Shown one piece after another: positions 11,200 through 25,237 of a stretch of DNA of 64,000 nt. Every line of letters starts with the position of its first letter. Positions within the stretch are counted from its first letter, which is position 1. The notes under the pieces were generated by a model that made no database searches, had not been told where the DNA came from, and saw only the letters and a list, made by a program, of their open reading frames with translations. Origin of the DNA: Silurus meridionalis. Taxonomy: Eukaryota; Chordata; Actinopteri; Siluriformes; Siluridae. The position numbers and the translations under genes are program-made. The stretch spans positions 13,979,773 to 14,043,772 of the forward strand of contig NC_060893.1 of the NCBI RefSeq assembly GCF_014805685.1. Reading direction: 5' to 3'.

Positions 11200-13991
11200 C
11201 TTGCATTTACTCACATTTAAGCTACACAGTCAATGGCATGGCATCAAATATGGGTCAAACCCACAAACTTTGGGCATCAGAGATACAGAGAAGAAGGGGC
11301 AAGAAGGTAGAGGTTCTGAGTTAGGGGGAGTAAATGTTTGGGAAGATCAGGAAATTGGGCAAGGAGGTCTAATTCCTGATCTTTTTTTAAATGGAAAATA
11401 CACCTCCCTCTGTGTATAATCACTTCCATGTGTACAGCCCAGCCTGAGAATCGCAATAGTAAGAGGAAAAAAACTATACATGACCATATTGCACTTCATC
11501 ATAGTCTCCCACAAATACTTCTATTAGATGACCATTGAGTCATCTACTCTCAACATGTTCCTCCACAAACTTAAAAATAATGGCCAGGCCTCATCAGTGC
11601 TGACATTGATAGCTTCAAAGACTAAATGCTAACTTCTGTGGCTCTATTAGAATGATGCAGACACTGAGATCATTCAACCAGATGGAGTGCAATATCAGGT
11701 TTAGTACATGCCGTACTTTCCTCAACAACTTTTACTTCAAAAGGCATCGTCTCAAGAAAACAAACCTTTAATATTCATACTGTTGACACACTCAACATGC
11801 ACATCTATAGACTGAACGCTAATCATCATATAACTATGCACTACTGGTACGTTGCTTGACAAAAGAAAAAAAAGAGTTTGTGTCCTCAAAATGTAGACAA
11901 GTATGAAAGCCTTTTTCCTCTTTAAACACGTTGCCTCGCAAAAGTGCTCTGTAGTCGGAAAATTTGAATTTCCCAAATCTGAAATCGATTTACATTCTAA
12001 ATCTTAAATAAATTTGCATAGGCTCAAGACAATGTAATTTTATATTCAGATATGCTTGATATCACAGACAGGACACCCATTCACACAATACATCTACTGC
12101 AGACACTCTGGGGATAGACAATTTGCAACATTGCTCTGGCCCTGAAACGTGATTGTGCTGGTTGCGTTCCCAGCATTGCCTAAAGGGAAAGGAAATTCAG
12201 GTTGAATCACATTTTGCACAGTATTTTTTTCAGCTGCTTAGTGGTGCACAGTTTTATGCATCCATGTAGTGCTGCTGAAATTATAAAGAGTTTAGCCTGG
12301 TCAATCCTCAACTACCATTGCTCATACCTTCAGTATGTAAGGCATATTCATATACCATTTTCTCCTTTGCTATGGTGGTGCAAGCCATAATCCACTGTAA
12401 TCAAAGTTGTTATATCTATAAATAATTGCAAAAGGAAATAGTCTATTACATACTGTAATTAAACAAATTCTATTAGTGGGTTTTTACAGTAATAGAATCA
12501 TTGTATTTCAAAAATTAAAGAAGAAAAACTCCTGCTCTAACAAAAAGAAAAACTATTACTAAACTATATAATGTTTCATAATGTAATTCGTAAATTTGCC
12601 TAAGATTTTAAAGTTAAAAAGGTTCCTGACCTGTTCGAGAAACCAGCTTTAATAAACATCATCCCTGTTATAGCAGGTCCTTTTGTTTTCTATATCAAAT
12701 AAAACTTCAATCAAATATTTCCACTTAAGGTTTGGTCATATATTTCTTATGAAACTTAGGAAGACATTTGTATTTGTCTACAAATAAAGCCCTTTTCAGG
12801 ATTTGTTGCCTAAATTTTGTTTAATACTTTGATAAATGAATAGCCATAATACAAATCTTTATAAACTTAGAAACTAAATACACTCATAATGAAGTATCCA
12901 TGATGCAACATCGCTTATAGTGTCTTATTGTTTTCTGTTTTTCCCATAAACTTGTTTGTATTGATGCCTACACTAAACAACATCATTTTAATGCATGACA
13001 TAAATATTACACAGACAAAGACCAAGACAAGGTCACAATAAAAGATCTTGACCTTGGTCTGATCTAAGTGACTGTGTGACAGTTCTGGCTTTCTCCTTGA
13101 AGTTCTGGCTTTCTCCTTCCTCCCCCCCCCAAAAAAACCCCAAAAAAACCCAAGAAAAAAATAAATTCTAGTCAGCACTGCTGAAGAAAAGAAAAATGAT
13201 TATGTTCAAATGGTGCTGGGCATGCAGTGTTCCAAAACCCATGTGTGATGTGGCCACTGGAACAGAAAGTATTTTTGTTTTGTCCCCGTTTTTAGAAATG
13301 TGATGCGTCATTAAAAGCAGTGAAATTGCTGCAGTGAGCTGTGAACCAAACAATTCATTAGAGGATGGCTGCATGTGGGGGATGCTTCATACCTTTACAG
13401 ACCCTTTCTTACATCTGTACATGATTGAAACACAAGTTCCTTCTGAAACATGGATCACTACAAACTCTATATTCTAGTTTTGCTGTTTTGATAAATAATG
13501 ATACATATATTTTATTATTTATTTAGTGTTTGCTATACACTAAGCAATATTTCGGATAAAGCCTTACTCCTTTCTTTCCATGCTTAGTACAACATAAAAA
13601 TAATATGTAGTGTTAGTTTTAGATGCCTTTGGTCTTTGCTTATTACTTTAACTAGTCAAAAAGTTTGGACATTTACATGCAGACTAATAATCTAGTAAAA
13701 GGCTGTCTGAACAGAAAAGTTCACTATGCAAACACTTCATGTGGAATACACTAAATTGAAATGAATCAATCTGAATTAAAAGTTCTAAATGAAAGAAGGA
13801 GGTGGGTTATGTTTTTAATTATGCATTAAATAAGAGAACAATAATCATGTAAACATATGTGTCTAATTATTTTTACTACCAGAACCAGTATGTAAATTCT
13901 GCACGTGTGTTCGAGTCATAATGCACTCATTGTGCAATAAAAAGTTCCTGTTAGAAAACACAGTCGATGTAACACACTTTAATATGGTCAA
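11200..13991. other. Non-coding spacer
   Basis: AT-rich. It contains a C8-10/A7 low-complexity run at about 13120-13160. Sequence at 12065-12135 (CACCCATTCACACA, GACAATTTGCAAC) weakly resembles the middle of the 3636-3860 SINE type but is too short to call. Confidence 0.45.
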
Positions 13992-14352
13992 CACACTCTA
14001 TGGACTAAACTATTAGGACACCTGACCTTTCCATATGTGTACCTGGCCATATGTGGTTCTTCCTCAAACTGTTACCACAAAGTTGGAGGCACACAAATGT
14101 ATAGGATGTCCTTGGATGTGGTAGCATTAAATTTTACCTTCATTTAAACTAAGAAACCCAAACCTGTTCCAGCACAACAATGCCCTTGAGAAAAAAGTGA
14201 GCTCCATGAGCATATGGGTTACATGGGTTGCAGTGAAAGATCTTTAGTGCCCTGCTCTATAATTCTGACCTCCACTGACTGCACCCCAGGTCTCCTTACC
14301 CTAAATCAGTACCTGACTTTATTAACACCCCTGATTCTGAATGAGCACAATT
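13992..14352 (+). mobile_element. Tc1-derived MITE-like relic
   Basis: The left end (CTCTATGGACTAAACTATTA, then GGACACCTG) is a mutated form of the common fish Tc1-type terminus built around 'TATGGACAAA..TATTGGGACACC'. Inside are blocks recognisable from transposase DNA of that family: CTGTTACCACAAAGTTGGAG, CAATGCCC and GAGCTCCATGA. No reading frame survives. Related relics are at 27545-27665, 54615-54985 and probably 59440-59710. Confidence 0.6.
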
Positions 14353-14937
14353 TTTTTTAAGTAAGCAGTTTTACTAAAAATCTGCATTTCTTTAAATTTA
14401 ATTAATTTGCAATTCAAAAGAAGCAGTATAAATAAATTTACAGCAACCTGCATATTGTCTTATTGTAAGAGAAAGATTTGCATGGGTTTAATGCCATGAA
14501 CAATTGTAATAGTATAGTATTGTTTATATTGTAATAATATTTTACAGTTTGAAAAAGTGCTTTTATTTTGATAGATTATGCTTATATAGGAGAGGGAAAA
14601 CATTTGCATATACAGTAGCTTATACACAGAAAATGCAATTGCACATTTAATGGCAAATTTGTTGATATACAATAAATATAGGCCCTATTTATAAAGTGGT
14701 ATATCCAGTAATAAAAAAGAATGAATGATAAAACAATGATAAATAGCATAACATTAATTATGTATTTACAACAAGATTTACAATTAAACACCTTTCCACA
14801 TTTCTGTAGTCAGCTAACCAAACTATACTAGTTTTGCTCTTGAAACTTGCTCTTGTTCAATTCCCTTTAAATCACCTAAATCTGAACTCCCAAATTGTAA
14901 TATTTCCTAATATTAACACCTTATACTCCTCTCTGTT

Positions 14938-15227
14938 CTAGCACCGAGGTGGTGGAATGAACTTCCAATAGATGTCTGAACAGCGGCGTCCCTGGCTATT
15001 TTTAAGCGACAGTTGAAGACCTACCTCTTCCTAAAACACTTCAAGTAGCACTTATAAAGTTTGCTTTGTAAAAATCAAGAGTTATAGTCTGATTTATATT
15101 AAGTTTGTAATCTAGTGTACCAGTGTAGATTTATTCATTGCTATAGACTCTAAGCACTTTTGTACGTCACTCTGGAAAAGGGCGTCTGCTAAATGCCGCA
15201 AATGTAAATGTAATGTAAATGTAAATT
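14938..15227 (+). mobile_element. L2-type LINE, 3' end
   Basis: The translation includes APRWWNELPIDV, a stop, then TAASLAIFKRQLKTYLF and a terminal stop. This is the conserved C-terminus of the L2/Rex1-type LINE polyprotein, with one nonsense codon. A 3' UTR follows, ending GGGCGTCTGCTAAATGCCGC and a short ATGTAA-repeat tail instead of poly-A, as is usual for L2 elements. The copy is 5'-truncated; the preceding 100 bases may be a degenerate extension of the ORF. Confidence 0.85.
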
Positions 15228-15899
15228 TTAATTTCAGTCTTTTTTAGGAAGAAAAGTCTAAAAGCTAAGCTTAATATTAAATAAAATGTGAAATACATTT
15301 AATTAAATGTAATTTAAACACTTTTTGGTCACTGCATAATGTGTAGAATGTGTGTACATATTAAATGTGTATGTTTATCAAAAATTACATTCTGTGCCCA
15401 GAATACGCCAGCTACGGTGAAAGAAAGATAAATAAGAGAAAGAAATAGGAAGTATATAACAATGTTATCCAATGAAAATTTAATCTGGGAGCTAAACCTT
15501 GTCGGAAAAGGTGCCTATGACCCAGGTGGAGCAAAAGCAGTCATTTTCTCTGGACTGCAAACAACGTTTAGGGTTCAAAAGACTTTTCTGTGCTAACAGA
15601 CACAAGATTGGAAAAGTGTAAAAGTGTAAAGATGGCCAGAGCATGAGCATGGTTTGGAAAAGACTGGAGGTGACCTGCAGCATTTCCCTTTGGCCCACCC
15701 TAAGAGTATGAAAGACAGAGAAAGGAAGCTGCCCTAAACAGTGGAAAACTCAGTGAAGTTTATTCTGCTAATAGGATTATAAAGACAGATGAAAAATTCA
15801 TAGAGAAAAAATAATAGAATGTGATTTAAAAAGGTCAGCATGCTACACCAGAGCAGCTTTAATGCACAAAGATTCATATATGAATCTGGAGTTACACTA

Positions 15900-16000
15900 G
15901 AGAAATAAACACCATTCTTCCAAATGCTTATTTTTGTTCAATTGGGTTGAGATCTGGTGACAGCAAAAGTCCATAACATATGATTTACTTTACCTGTGGG
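15900..16000 (-). mobile_element. Short Tc1-like transposase fragment
   Basis: The blocks ATTGGGTTGAGATCTGGTGA and AAGTCCATAACATATGATTT correspond to the antisense of the SPDLNPIE region and downstream spacer of a Tc1-type element. Only about 100 bases remain, with no terminal repeat. Confidence 0.45.
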
Positions 16001-19000
16001 TGAGACCACTCCCTTCAGGTTACAAATGTTCATAACAAAATAAAGATAAAAATTCGGAATAGCTCTGTACTAATAAACCACAACAGGAAAATAAACCCCC
16101 CACCACCACCACCCCCTTCCCAAACTGTTTATTATCTGGCTAGAAGGTTTCCAGTGTAGCAGTTCTTTCCACCAAACAGTATGGTCTAATAGAAAGGTTT
16201 GGAACATTCCTTTAAAAGTAATATCCCACATTTTTTTCACAATTCATCTCTAATGATGTCACAACTGAAAACCACAGTCCCATGGCCCAAACAAACCCAC
16301 AGTTAACGGCTGCAACACCGCACACACATGCGCACTCACCCACACACAAGCACGTGCTCTCTCACACACTCAAGTCCTCACACCCTCTCATCATGAACAC
16401 ACTCTGACTAGGCTGAGAAGTCAGTATGACAGGCCAAACATAAACACTGTCCAAGACTGGAGAACTGTTACAGAACCAATAACTTGAAGAATCAAACAGC
16501 ATGGCACACTTTAATAAGGCAAATGGACATTTATGTGAGGCTGCGCTGCCTGCCAGCTGGATTCCCCTGCAGGGATGACGTGCTGAACGGACACTTTTCA
16601 ATAGAGGAGAGAGTTACTCAGTCTGCATGTCTGCTCATGTTAGCACCACTAAATTTAAAACCCTCTGTACACACATCCATGTTGCTAGCTGGATCTTTCC
16701 AAATATTAGGCGTCCCACTAACCGATAAGCTAACAAAACATTTTTCTTTAGCATGCTGTCACGCTTATCTGATTAATCCATGAATAAAGAAGTGTTGGCA
16801 AAACCCCAGAAATGAGAACGTGCAACTTGGGAATAGTGCCAAGACTATTTCTCTCTGAACAGAAAGTTTTATATGTAGTCTCTTTAGATAAGAATATGAT
16901 TTATGGGCAGTGAACTTATGATATATTTCTAAATCAGTAGCTGTTAAATAGCACTATTTTATGTGGAATGAAAAGGAGTCCTGAGTATCCTGTATGACAA
17001 ACCGACTCTGTATCCAATAGCAACCACATCCTTGTCATATTCCTAAATTAGGGTGTGATGCTCGGATCCTCCAGAGACTCTAATCTTCTTTCAAATAAAG
17101 AGAGTATTGTTCTCAGATCTGTATAATTTCTCTCTGTTTCTTGCTCTATCTCTTACTTATTTTTCCCACACTCTGATTTCCCATCTGCATCACCAGTGCA
17201 CATCATCTTTCTCCTAAAACAGAACAACTGTGAGTGGGCCAGCTCACACTAGGGAAAGTTCAAATAACACCTATCATCTCTTGCTAACCCACACACCTGC
17301 TAAAGTGGTTTAACACAGGAGGACTAGAGCAACCCACTGCTGACCGTTCCACTCTTAGACTCAATTACAAACATCCGCATACAGAGTCAGGGTCAACCTT
17401 CATGCTTTAGCTGGGATGAATTTGTATAGATCAAGAGCACACAAAAAACAAGTGTCTCATCTTTCCAAATATATACAGTTTCCTATATGTTCCTCAGAGC
17501 TTAAAAAAAAACTGGCTTGGTTCATATATTTACAGTAAAACCCAATGGGGGGTTGGTGCAGAGCTTGCAGGATAGATGGAAATGTTTAAAGGACCTGACA
17601 TGTCCTCTGTCCAAACATGTTTTAACTCTAACTTCTTAGTCAGAGGTTAAACTCCCTAGAATGCTCTTAGTCAAGGTAAAAATTAAAGACAGATTCACCA
17701 CATGACCTTATAATAAACCAACAAGTCTCACTATTACATGAGCTCATACAATACAATACATATTCAAACACTGCTACATTTCTTTCATCAAGCATAAAAG
17801 CTTTCCTTTATAGCAAACATGCTTTGGCCAAAATGTTCATATTTTTAGAATAAATTGTCATGAATGGCATACTGAGAATAAATTACGCAATCATTGAGCG
17901 CTTTAATGGTAATCGCTTTGTGATGCCTGTGAGATCTGGCCAGCAGCAGGTAATACAAAATAGACCGATTGGTGCCTGAAATGTTTATCACCTGCGTCAC
18001 CCTGTTACCAAAACAAAGCAACAATAAAGATCATGTATGTAGGATGTACATACATTTGAAGAAAAAAAACTGCCCATATGATTGGTCATGGAAAATGTCA
18101 AACATCATGTAAAGTTAGTGATTCCATCTGCCCTTCTTTTTTGATAGTATGTATTGAGATCTGTTTGTAATTATTGTATCTGAGGAACAATCATCTATAA
18201 GAGATTATAAGGAGTCTAGTATTACTAACTGAGCCTTCAAAATGAGGGCAATATTCAAGCAATATTTAAAATAATAAGAATATTAATAATAATAAATTAT
18301 TCTGCATCTCAATGGTCTATCTCTATCTCTATCTTTTGGTCTATCTGAATAAATACGTTCAATATTTTTTTTCCTTTGTGCAAAAATATTTGAGGAATTT
18401 AATTAGATTATTGTTTTGGCTCTAGTTTACACTGGCCCGATTATAGTTCTTTCATGAAGGCTTACACATTGGCATAGCACACTGGCACACAATCCTCAAT
18501 AACCATAGCTCATTTGTTTACCTAAGCCATCTATTAAGCCTAAGCAGACTTTACTGCGGTTCACACTACTTACAAAGCAAAACATTTCCTTGGCATTAAA
18601 GTTGGTGTTTTCATGATAAACGTTTTATGTCATGATTTGGAAATATCAAAAAAGAAAACTGAACCAAACTAATCAACATTTAAGAGCTTTTTCTACACTT
18701 ATGTGGCTTTAAAATAATAAAAAAAGAAAAAGTAGAAACCTAAAAACCGATTTCATACATTACTGTGCAAACAGAACTGCTACACAGTGTGAGATGTTAA
18801 TTGCTGAAGATTGTTAAAGCAAGGAGAAAATGAGGAGGATGAAAGGTGTATATTGTGCTAGTGATTAAAGTAGAGTGAATGAGGATGAGTTAGAGGAAGA
18901 CGCTTGGGCAAAGACTCAAATCTATTGTGCTCAAATCCATTCACTAGTTTTTCGTTTTACTTCCACTTTCAAGAATTGTGACGAAATGGCCTCTGTCCAA

Positions 19001-19218
19001 CATGTCAATCTGCATAACTAAGGAAAGAAAAAAGTAAGCAACAAATTAAACAGAGGACGGATAACAGAAACCGCGTACTGTATTTAAAAGCCTGGTGCCA
19101 GTGCTTCATTCACCGCACATGATCTGATGCTCCCTTTATATTAAAATCAGTCTTGTGATGCCCAAATAAACAAGCACAATCCTACAGTAGGAGGAAGTCA
19201 GTCAATAATTATTTACGA
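16001..19218. other. Non-coding spacer
   Basis: No gene is supported. It contains CA-rich low complexity at 16318-16380, a CTCTAT-type simple repeat at 18317-18345, and ordinary AT-rich sequence. Confidence 0.5.
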
Positions 19219-19792
19219 TTAAGGCTGCATCTATCGATTATAATTTTAATCGTGTATCCATCAATTAATTGAGTAATCAGATAAGAAGTACTTTTCTTCA
19301 TTAAAGAGCAATACTAAATATAAAAAAAATAAACAAATAACTTGTTTTCTTTTTAGAAAAATTTGAATTTGAATTGCTAAAATTGCAATCTGTGAAAACT
19401 AAACCCATGTAGTGCATTTTATTGCCATATTACGTTAAAATGCAAGTACAAATTTATAAACAAAACTCATAAATAAAAATATAAATATTGATTTTAAAGT
19501 ACGGTAAAAAAAAAAAAAAAAGAAGATAAACGTATGTTTTTTTTTCTTTATGTTTTAGTTTAAAATTATCCCAAACACTGGAAACTTTCTGTTGTGTTCT
19601 TTGGCCTGAATTTTCTCCTCTCTCCTCGCTGTTTTCTCTCCGTTTCTCCATTTTATTTGTGCAACACTGATAATGGTCCGTGGGGAAACACAATGCTCTG
19701 TGTGCAGTTAAATTGACTTAGAAAATAATTTTCTTTGATGCTTTTTTGTATTTGAATTACTCTAGTTACTAAAGGTATCGTTTCAGCCCTGA
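19219..19792. mobile_element. Probable hAT-type non-autonomous element
   Basis: The ends are imperfect inverted repeats, TTAAGGCTGCATCTATCGAT on the left and ATCGTTTCAGCCCTG on the right. They resemble the 'AGGGCTGCAAC' termini of common fish hAT MITEs. The interior has the expected runs of TAATCG-like sequence and poly-A/T. I could not find a matching 8-bp target duplication, so the exact borders are uncertain. Confidence 0.45.
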
Positions 19793-22700
19793 TTATTTTA
19801 GTTACTTAAGTTTATCCAACTGCACCTTTTAACGTTTGCTAAGAGTCCAACCTCTTAAGAATCTCATAACAGTTTTTATCTGCATACAAGCTTTGGCTGA
19901 GATTTTTGCCAATGAAACATTTCACTGAACAAGTCAAAAACAAAGGTGAGCAATTTTTGAAATAGAAATTGCGTGAACTTTGGGTGTGGTCATGTGACTG
20001 CTTAACACTAACACTAACTGCTAAATTCTCCTGTTCAAAGACATACTTCAGGGTCTCTGGGTATTCAAGAAGCAGAAGCCCAAGGATAAATTCCTAGAGA
20101 GCATAGAAAGCACCTCCCCACCCCCAGGCTAATCCTGTCATGGTAAACATTAGAAGTATTCCCAATAGTGAGTGCTGCACACATCCCACACATTTTTTTG
20201 CAAACTGCAGGCCCCATCCACAAGTGTCTTTATTACAAATGACAGCTAACCAATTAAAAGCCCATTCAGCCAAACATAATCCATCAAGATCCACTGTTAG
20301 GCATCTAGATCAGTATCCTGGTTCTCCACCATCCACTATGGTGGCCAATTTGGTTGTTGACTTGTAGTGTCAGTAAATCCAGCCCTTCTAACAGCGTTGC
20401 TCAACAGAATAGCATAACTCTGGCTGTCATACTTCACTGCAATGGCAGATGCAATACAGAATTCACTTGATAGCAGAGCAGTGTCCACAGTATCTCAGGA
20501 TACCTCACTTGGAGCCAGGTAGACATCACCATGCAACATTTCCCACTCGTGGAAAATGGAGTGCAAAAGGTTTGCAATAAGCCCCATGGCACCTCTCAAT
20601 CTACACATTCACCAGGTGACATTCCATTCAGAAGTTCAGGGAGTGCCTGAGCTGTCTGACTTTAGCAAAGAGCTCTACTGTAACACCTAGGTTGTCCTGG
20701 TTGGAAATGAGATCACAGGATACAGGATACATACATTTAAACATTTAGTTGCCTTTGGCTAACAACATACAGGTAAACTCAATCATATACCCTCCAGGCT
20801 AAAATAATTCTTCAGTTGGATTGAGGCTGGGAGATCGGATGGAATGTACTGTATATTAGTTAGATGTGTTGATGGGTGTTGAACTATTCCTGGATGTTTT
20901 GGTGGAAGTTTGACGTTATCCCCTATAACAATATAGGTAGTGTAGTCTGGAGCCCTATGCTGTCTCGGTGTGGACACAAGTGGGAAGAAAACGTCATATA
21001 TTTGAGGAATTCCACCAGGAGCTCTGTGTTGTACATGCCAATTGAGACCAGGTTATAAAGAATTAGTGTGACTAATAGTAGCATATATGATTATGTTTCA
21101 CTCTTTATGGAACTCCATTTTTGATATTTATCCTACGATATACCCTACCTTTCTGAACTTTTACACCAACTTAACACCAAATTCATGAACTACTTGAAAC
21201 CACAGTTCAGTAAATACTATACCGTGTGAGGTTATACACACCTGATACATTTACACTTGTACATACAAGTATTGCATCTCTTCTCTTCTCTTCTTTTCAA
21301 ATGTAACTAAATATATTTGCTTCAGGCCAGCTTATGTTTTTCTGTACATCATTCGTTTATATTTCCCAGGAAATTACATTCATTATTTTATAAGATTGTT
21401 GTCTCTGATAAATATCATGACCTCTTAATGCTATTTTTTGAGAAAACCACTTTGACATTCTGACTTTTTGATCTTGAGTAAACAGGTTATCCCTTCTACA
21501 GATTCTCTTTTTCTTTAATCCAGCAGGAAAAAAAACGATTAGAAAGATAGGCCCAAGAGATAATGCCATGATTTAATCAAATAAATGCAGCCTAGTTACC
21601 TCAAATATGCTATTAATGATGGTTCTTATTTCTAATAGATTTCCCTGTGTTCCTTACAAATATGCATGTCTTGTGAGACATTTAAAAACTTTTCATAATT
21701 ATCTGTTTCTCCTACAAGTTCTGACAGTGTAGTCCTCCAGCAAATAACATTCATTAATATTTCACTAATAATGAGGTAAAAAAAGACATTCTAGCTATCA
21801 GTATCTGAGGATTAATTAGCAAAACAGGGCCAAAACAAATTATAATTAATGCAATATGAAACATATTTAAACTCATGTAGAATTCAAAATAAAGAAACTA
21901 GAGAAACACCATCAGTTTGACTTTGATGAATAAATAACAGCTCACACTTGAACACATATACACCAAATACTTATTTAGATATTTCAAACATGCTTATGGC
22001 CTCCCCCCTAGTGGCTGTACATGATATTACCGACCAAAACTGATTAAAGAATCAGATAGATAACAAAGTAGCAAGGCACAAGTCCTAACACTTCTGCACA
22101 CAGCAAAATAAAACAGTGATAATTGTTCGGATAACAAATACAACACACCCAATCAACTCCTATTAGCTTGGGGCAATTTATCGTAAAGTGCAAAATATTA
22201 AATCCTCCTTGACAAAAAGAAAAGATCTAATAGCCAAGGTTTCAGGTTTGTAGAAGGTTCAGAAGGTGTAGTTCCTTTCCAAATAAAACATCACTGTCAG
22301 TTTACCTCAGCTGAAGTAATTTTGCTCTGTCTTCTGTCTGAGGAGTCTGCTGTGTGTTTGTGTGGGTCTATGTGTGTGTGTGTTATAACTGTATATAAAG
22401 CAGGAATCTACTGTAGATATAACTGTTCTGACTCATACTCGGCAACTGTCGCATCCTATCAGAGAGCTGACACTGAAGGGGGCAAGAGGAGTCTCGCAGT
22501 TTGGGAAACTGATGCTAAACCCTGATAGCTGTACGCACACAGACTGTGCTACATATAATTGATGAGGGCAAAATTATAATGAGGCATGCTATTAAAGCTG
22601 AAAGCTGGACATATCTGAAAACACGCTCTGACAATATGCAGTTTTCTTTTTCTACTCTGCAAGAAAGGTCCTGAGAAGTACCTAAAAAATGTCCAGTGTC

Positions 22701-25170
22701 AGAATAGCTTAATCCAACCCTTGACATCAGCTTATGCTCTGTTTGCACCTAACAAAGCTAAACAAACATCTATTAGAGTCTGAGCTAAGTGAGAACACGT
22801 TTTAGTTGGATGGACGTTCACTAGGAACAACCTGGGGCGACAGTTGTCTTGTGCATTGTGTCACTTCCTGCTATAAAACCAGTCAAAAGATTAAGCGAGC
22901 ATGTGTTAAGACACGTTTAGTGAGCCAGATAGCATTCAGTGCAAATCTGTATAACACCAGTTGTAACAAAATTATGTCAATTAGAATTAGCAAAATCACA
23001 ATTAGCATGATGCAATAACTGATGCTACAAGGTCTCTGCTTGTTAAAGACGCTGGCTGACTCGAAGACAGAAAGTTTGCCAATTTTTGGTATTTGCTCAC
23101 ATTGTGTTTGCTGCAGTGTGGTTTACATAACCAGCAACTTCACAGAACTGCTTTGTTCTATTTTTTGCCTAACATGCACCGCCTTCTTTCCTTGTATGCA
23201 TCCAACAAGAGTAACAGAGATCACTTCCAGATCATGTATACTTCATATTTCATGAGAAAGTTGTGCTCCTAAATTTGGGCTCATACATTAATGCCTTAGT
23301 CTTTTGAAATATATTATTTATTACTTGTATTATTTCTTTTAAATCTCTATAGTAATTACATATTTTTGTCTTAATTAGGTAAGCTTTCCAGAATAAATGG
23401 GCTAACCCTAACCAGGTGCATGCCTACTTGTTGCCTAATGGAAAAAATAGCATTTTGTCTTTTGCTGTAAACTGCAAAACTTTGTGAAAAAAACACCTGT
23501 CAAACTTGTTCACAATCTATTCCTCTGCCAAATGAAGAAGGGCTTTTCATGAAGATTTAATCAAAATCACTAAAGACAGATGAAGTACACCAGAGAAACA
23601 TCCAAATTGTATCCAATGTGACTAAACATTTGTGCACGTGACAAATTGTGAAAATATTGCATGCCCAGCTCATGCCCAAGAAATTGTTTGTGTGTCTCAA
23701 AGCAAAACCAGCTACATGACTGCCGGGTAAATCCCTCTTTTGAAAGGATTTATTTGTGATCAAAAATGGGTCACATCTCTTTTCCTAGCTGATATTAATT
23801 ATAATGATTTATCACTAATATTAACCTCTCTCACCATAATACTATGACCAGTACACGATCACGAAACTGTAACAACTCAATATAGATGCATTTTGGTAAA
23901 AAATCGAAGTAGAATATTGAGTTTTGCGTGCCGTTTGTAAATCTACCTATTGTCCCATGATGGTCATTCATCATTATTCCACTGTGCTTTGAGGGAGATG
24001 AGCAAATGCATGACATGCTTTGAAATACACTGACTCATAACTAAAGTCACTAATGAGTTACAAACATGTTACTTGTACATTATAAATTACAAGAATAAGT
24101 AATAGCCTATTAACAAATAGTAGATCATTAATTACAATCACTAAGGGTCAGCACTAAAAAGCATTTACTTACTGCTTGCCTTAAATAGCTTTAACTGTGT
24201 ACACATGGGTTTAGAAAGAGTAAAAAATTGACCTATATGCAATTAAACTAAGCAATTAATTCCTGGAAAAAATCCTGATCAAAAAGACAAGGATGTATCT
24301 CTCATCCCCATCCAGCAACAAGACACATTCACAGTGCAGAAAACAAAAACATCCAAACATGCTTCTTTCCCATGCTACACACGCTGTCAGTCAACACATT
24401 CACATCGCTCTAATTTGTGCAGTCTAGACTGAAAAGGGGCTAAATTACCCACCAGAAGCACTAAAAGTGTAAAACAAAGCTCTAGATAAACACATAAAAG
24501 CACACAACCACCATTTAGTGTCATAAATCACCTATAAACACCACCCTAACAAATGTGTTAACAGATTTAATGTAGCCTTTTTCAAGGTACAGTACACCAA
24601 AGGTTAGCTGTCCATGAGCTGCATGACAGCAAGGGACTTTTCTGTACTGTAATTACTTTCCATTTTGTTTTATAATCACATTGTAACCTTTTTCAGAAGA
24701 CAAGGGATTCACGCAGTCCATAGCTCCATGCTATGTTTTCATTACTTCAGCTAAAAATAATTACTTATTGTTAATATGACAGCATTAAAATAATAATGCA
24801 TAGTGTACAAACATTTTTTTTAATAAGTATCTGGTCGTATTATATTAAAGTGCATTTTTATTTATTTTGCGTATAATCTGATTAATACTCAGCTTGGGCC
24901 TGAGTGATAGTAAGGCTAAACACTATCTTTGGTATTTATATGAAAATGAACAATAGGTATACTCTGGGATTACTGTGGGATTAGTGTATTTAGATTTGGA
25001 AAGAATGAAGGGTTCCTCGGTGGTTAGGCCTGACAAGGTCACTCTAAATACAACATACTACTCTCTGAAGTGAATTAATGGGATCTGACCTGTATGGGAT
25101 CATAGAGAGGAAGTGCAAATGTTATTGTTATGAACTCTGGGTGGTCTGCCCATTTAACAAGCAAGAAGGT

Positions 25171-25171
<1 letters not shown>
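19793..25171. other. Non-coding spacer, no confident features
   Basis: The segment 20040-20700 is more GC-balanced and could be an old unclassified retroelement or a functional non-coding region; no frame or repeat family was recognised. A TCTCT/TTCTT run lies at 21280-21300 and a GT-rich patch at 22350-22385. The rest is AT-rich. Confidence 0.45.

Positions 25172-25231
<60 letters not shown>
25172..25231. repeat. (CA)n microsatellite
   Basis: Thirty uninterrupted CA units. The apparent 123-codon frame across it (poly-His/Thr) is a product of the repeat. Confidence 0.98.
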
Positions 25232-25237
<6 letters not shown>

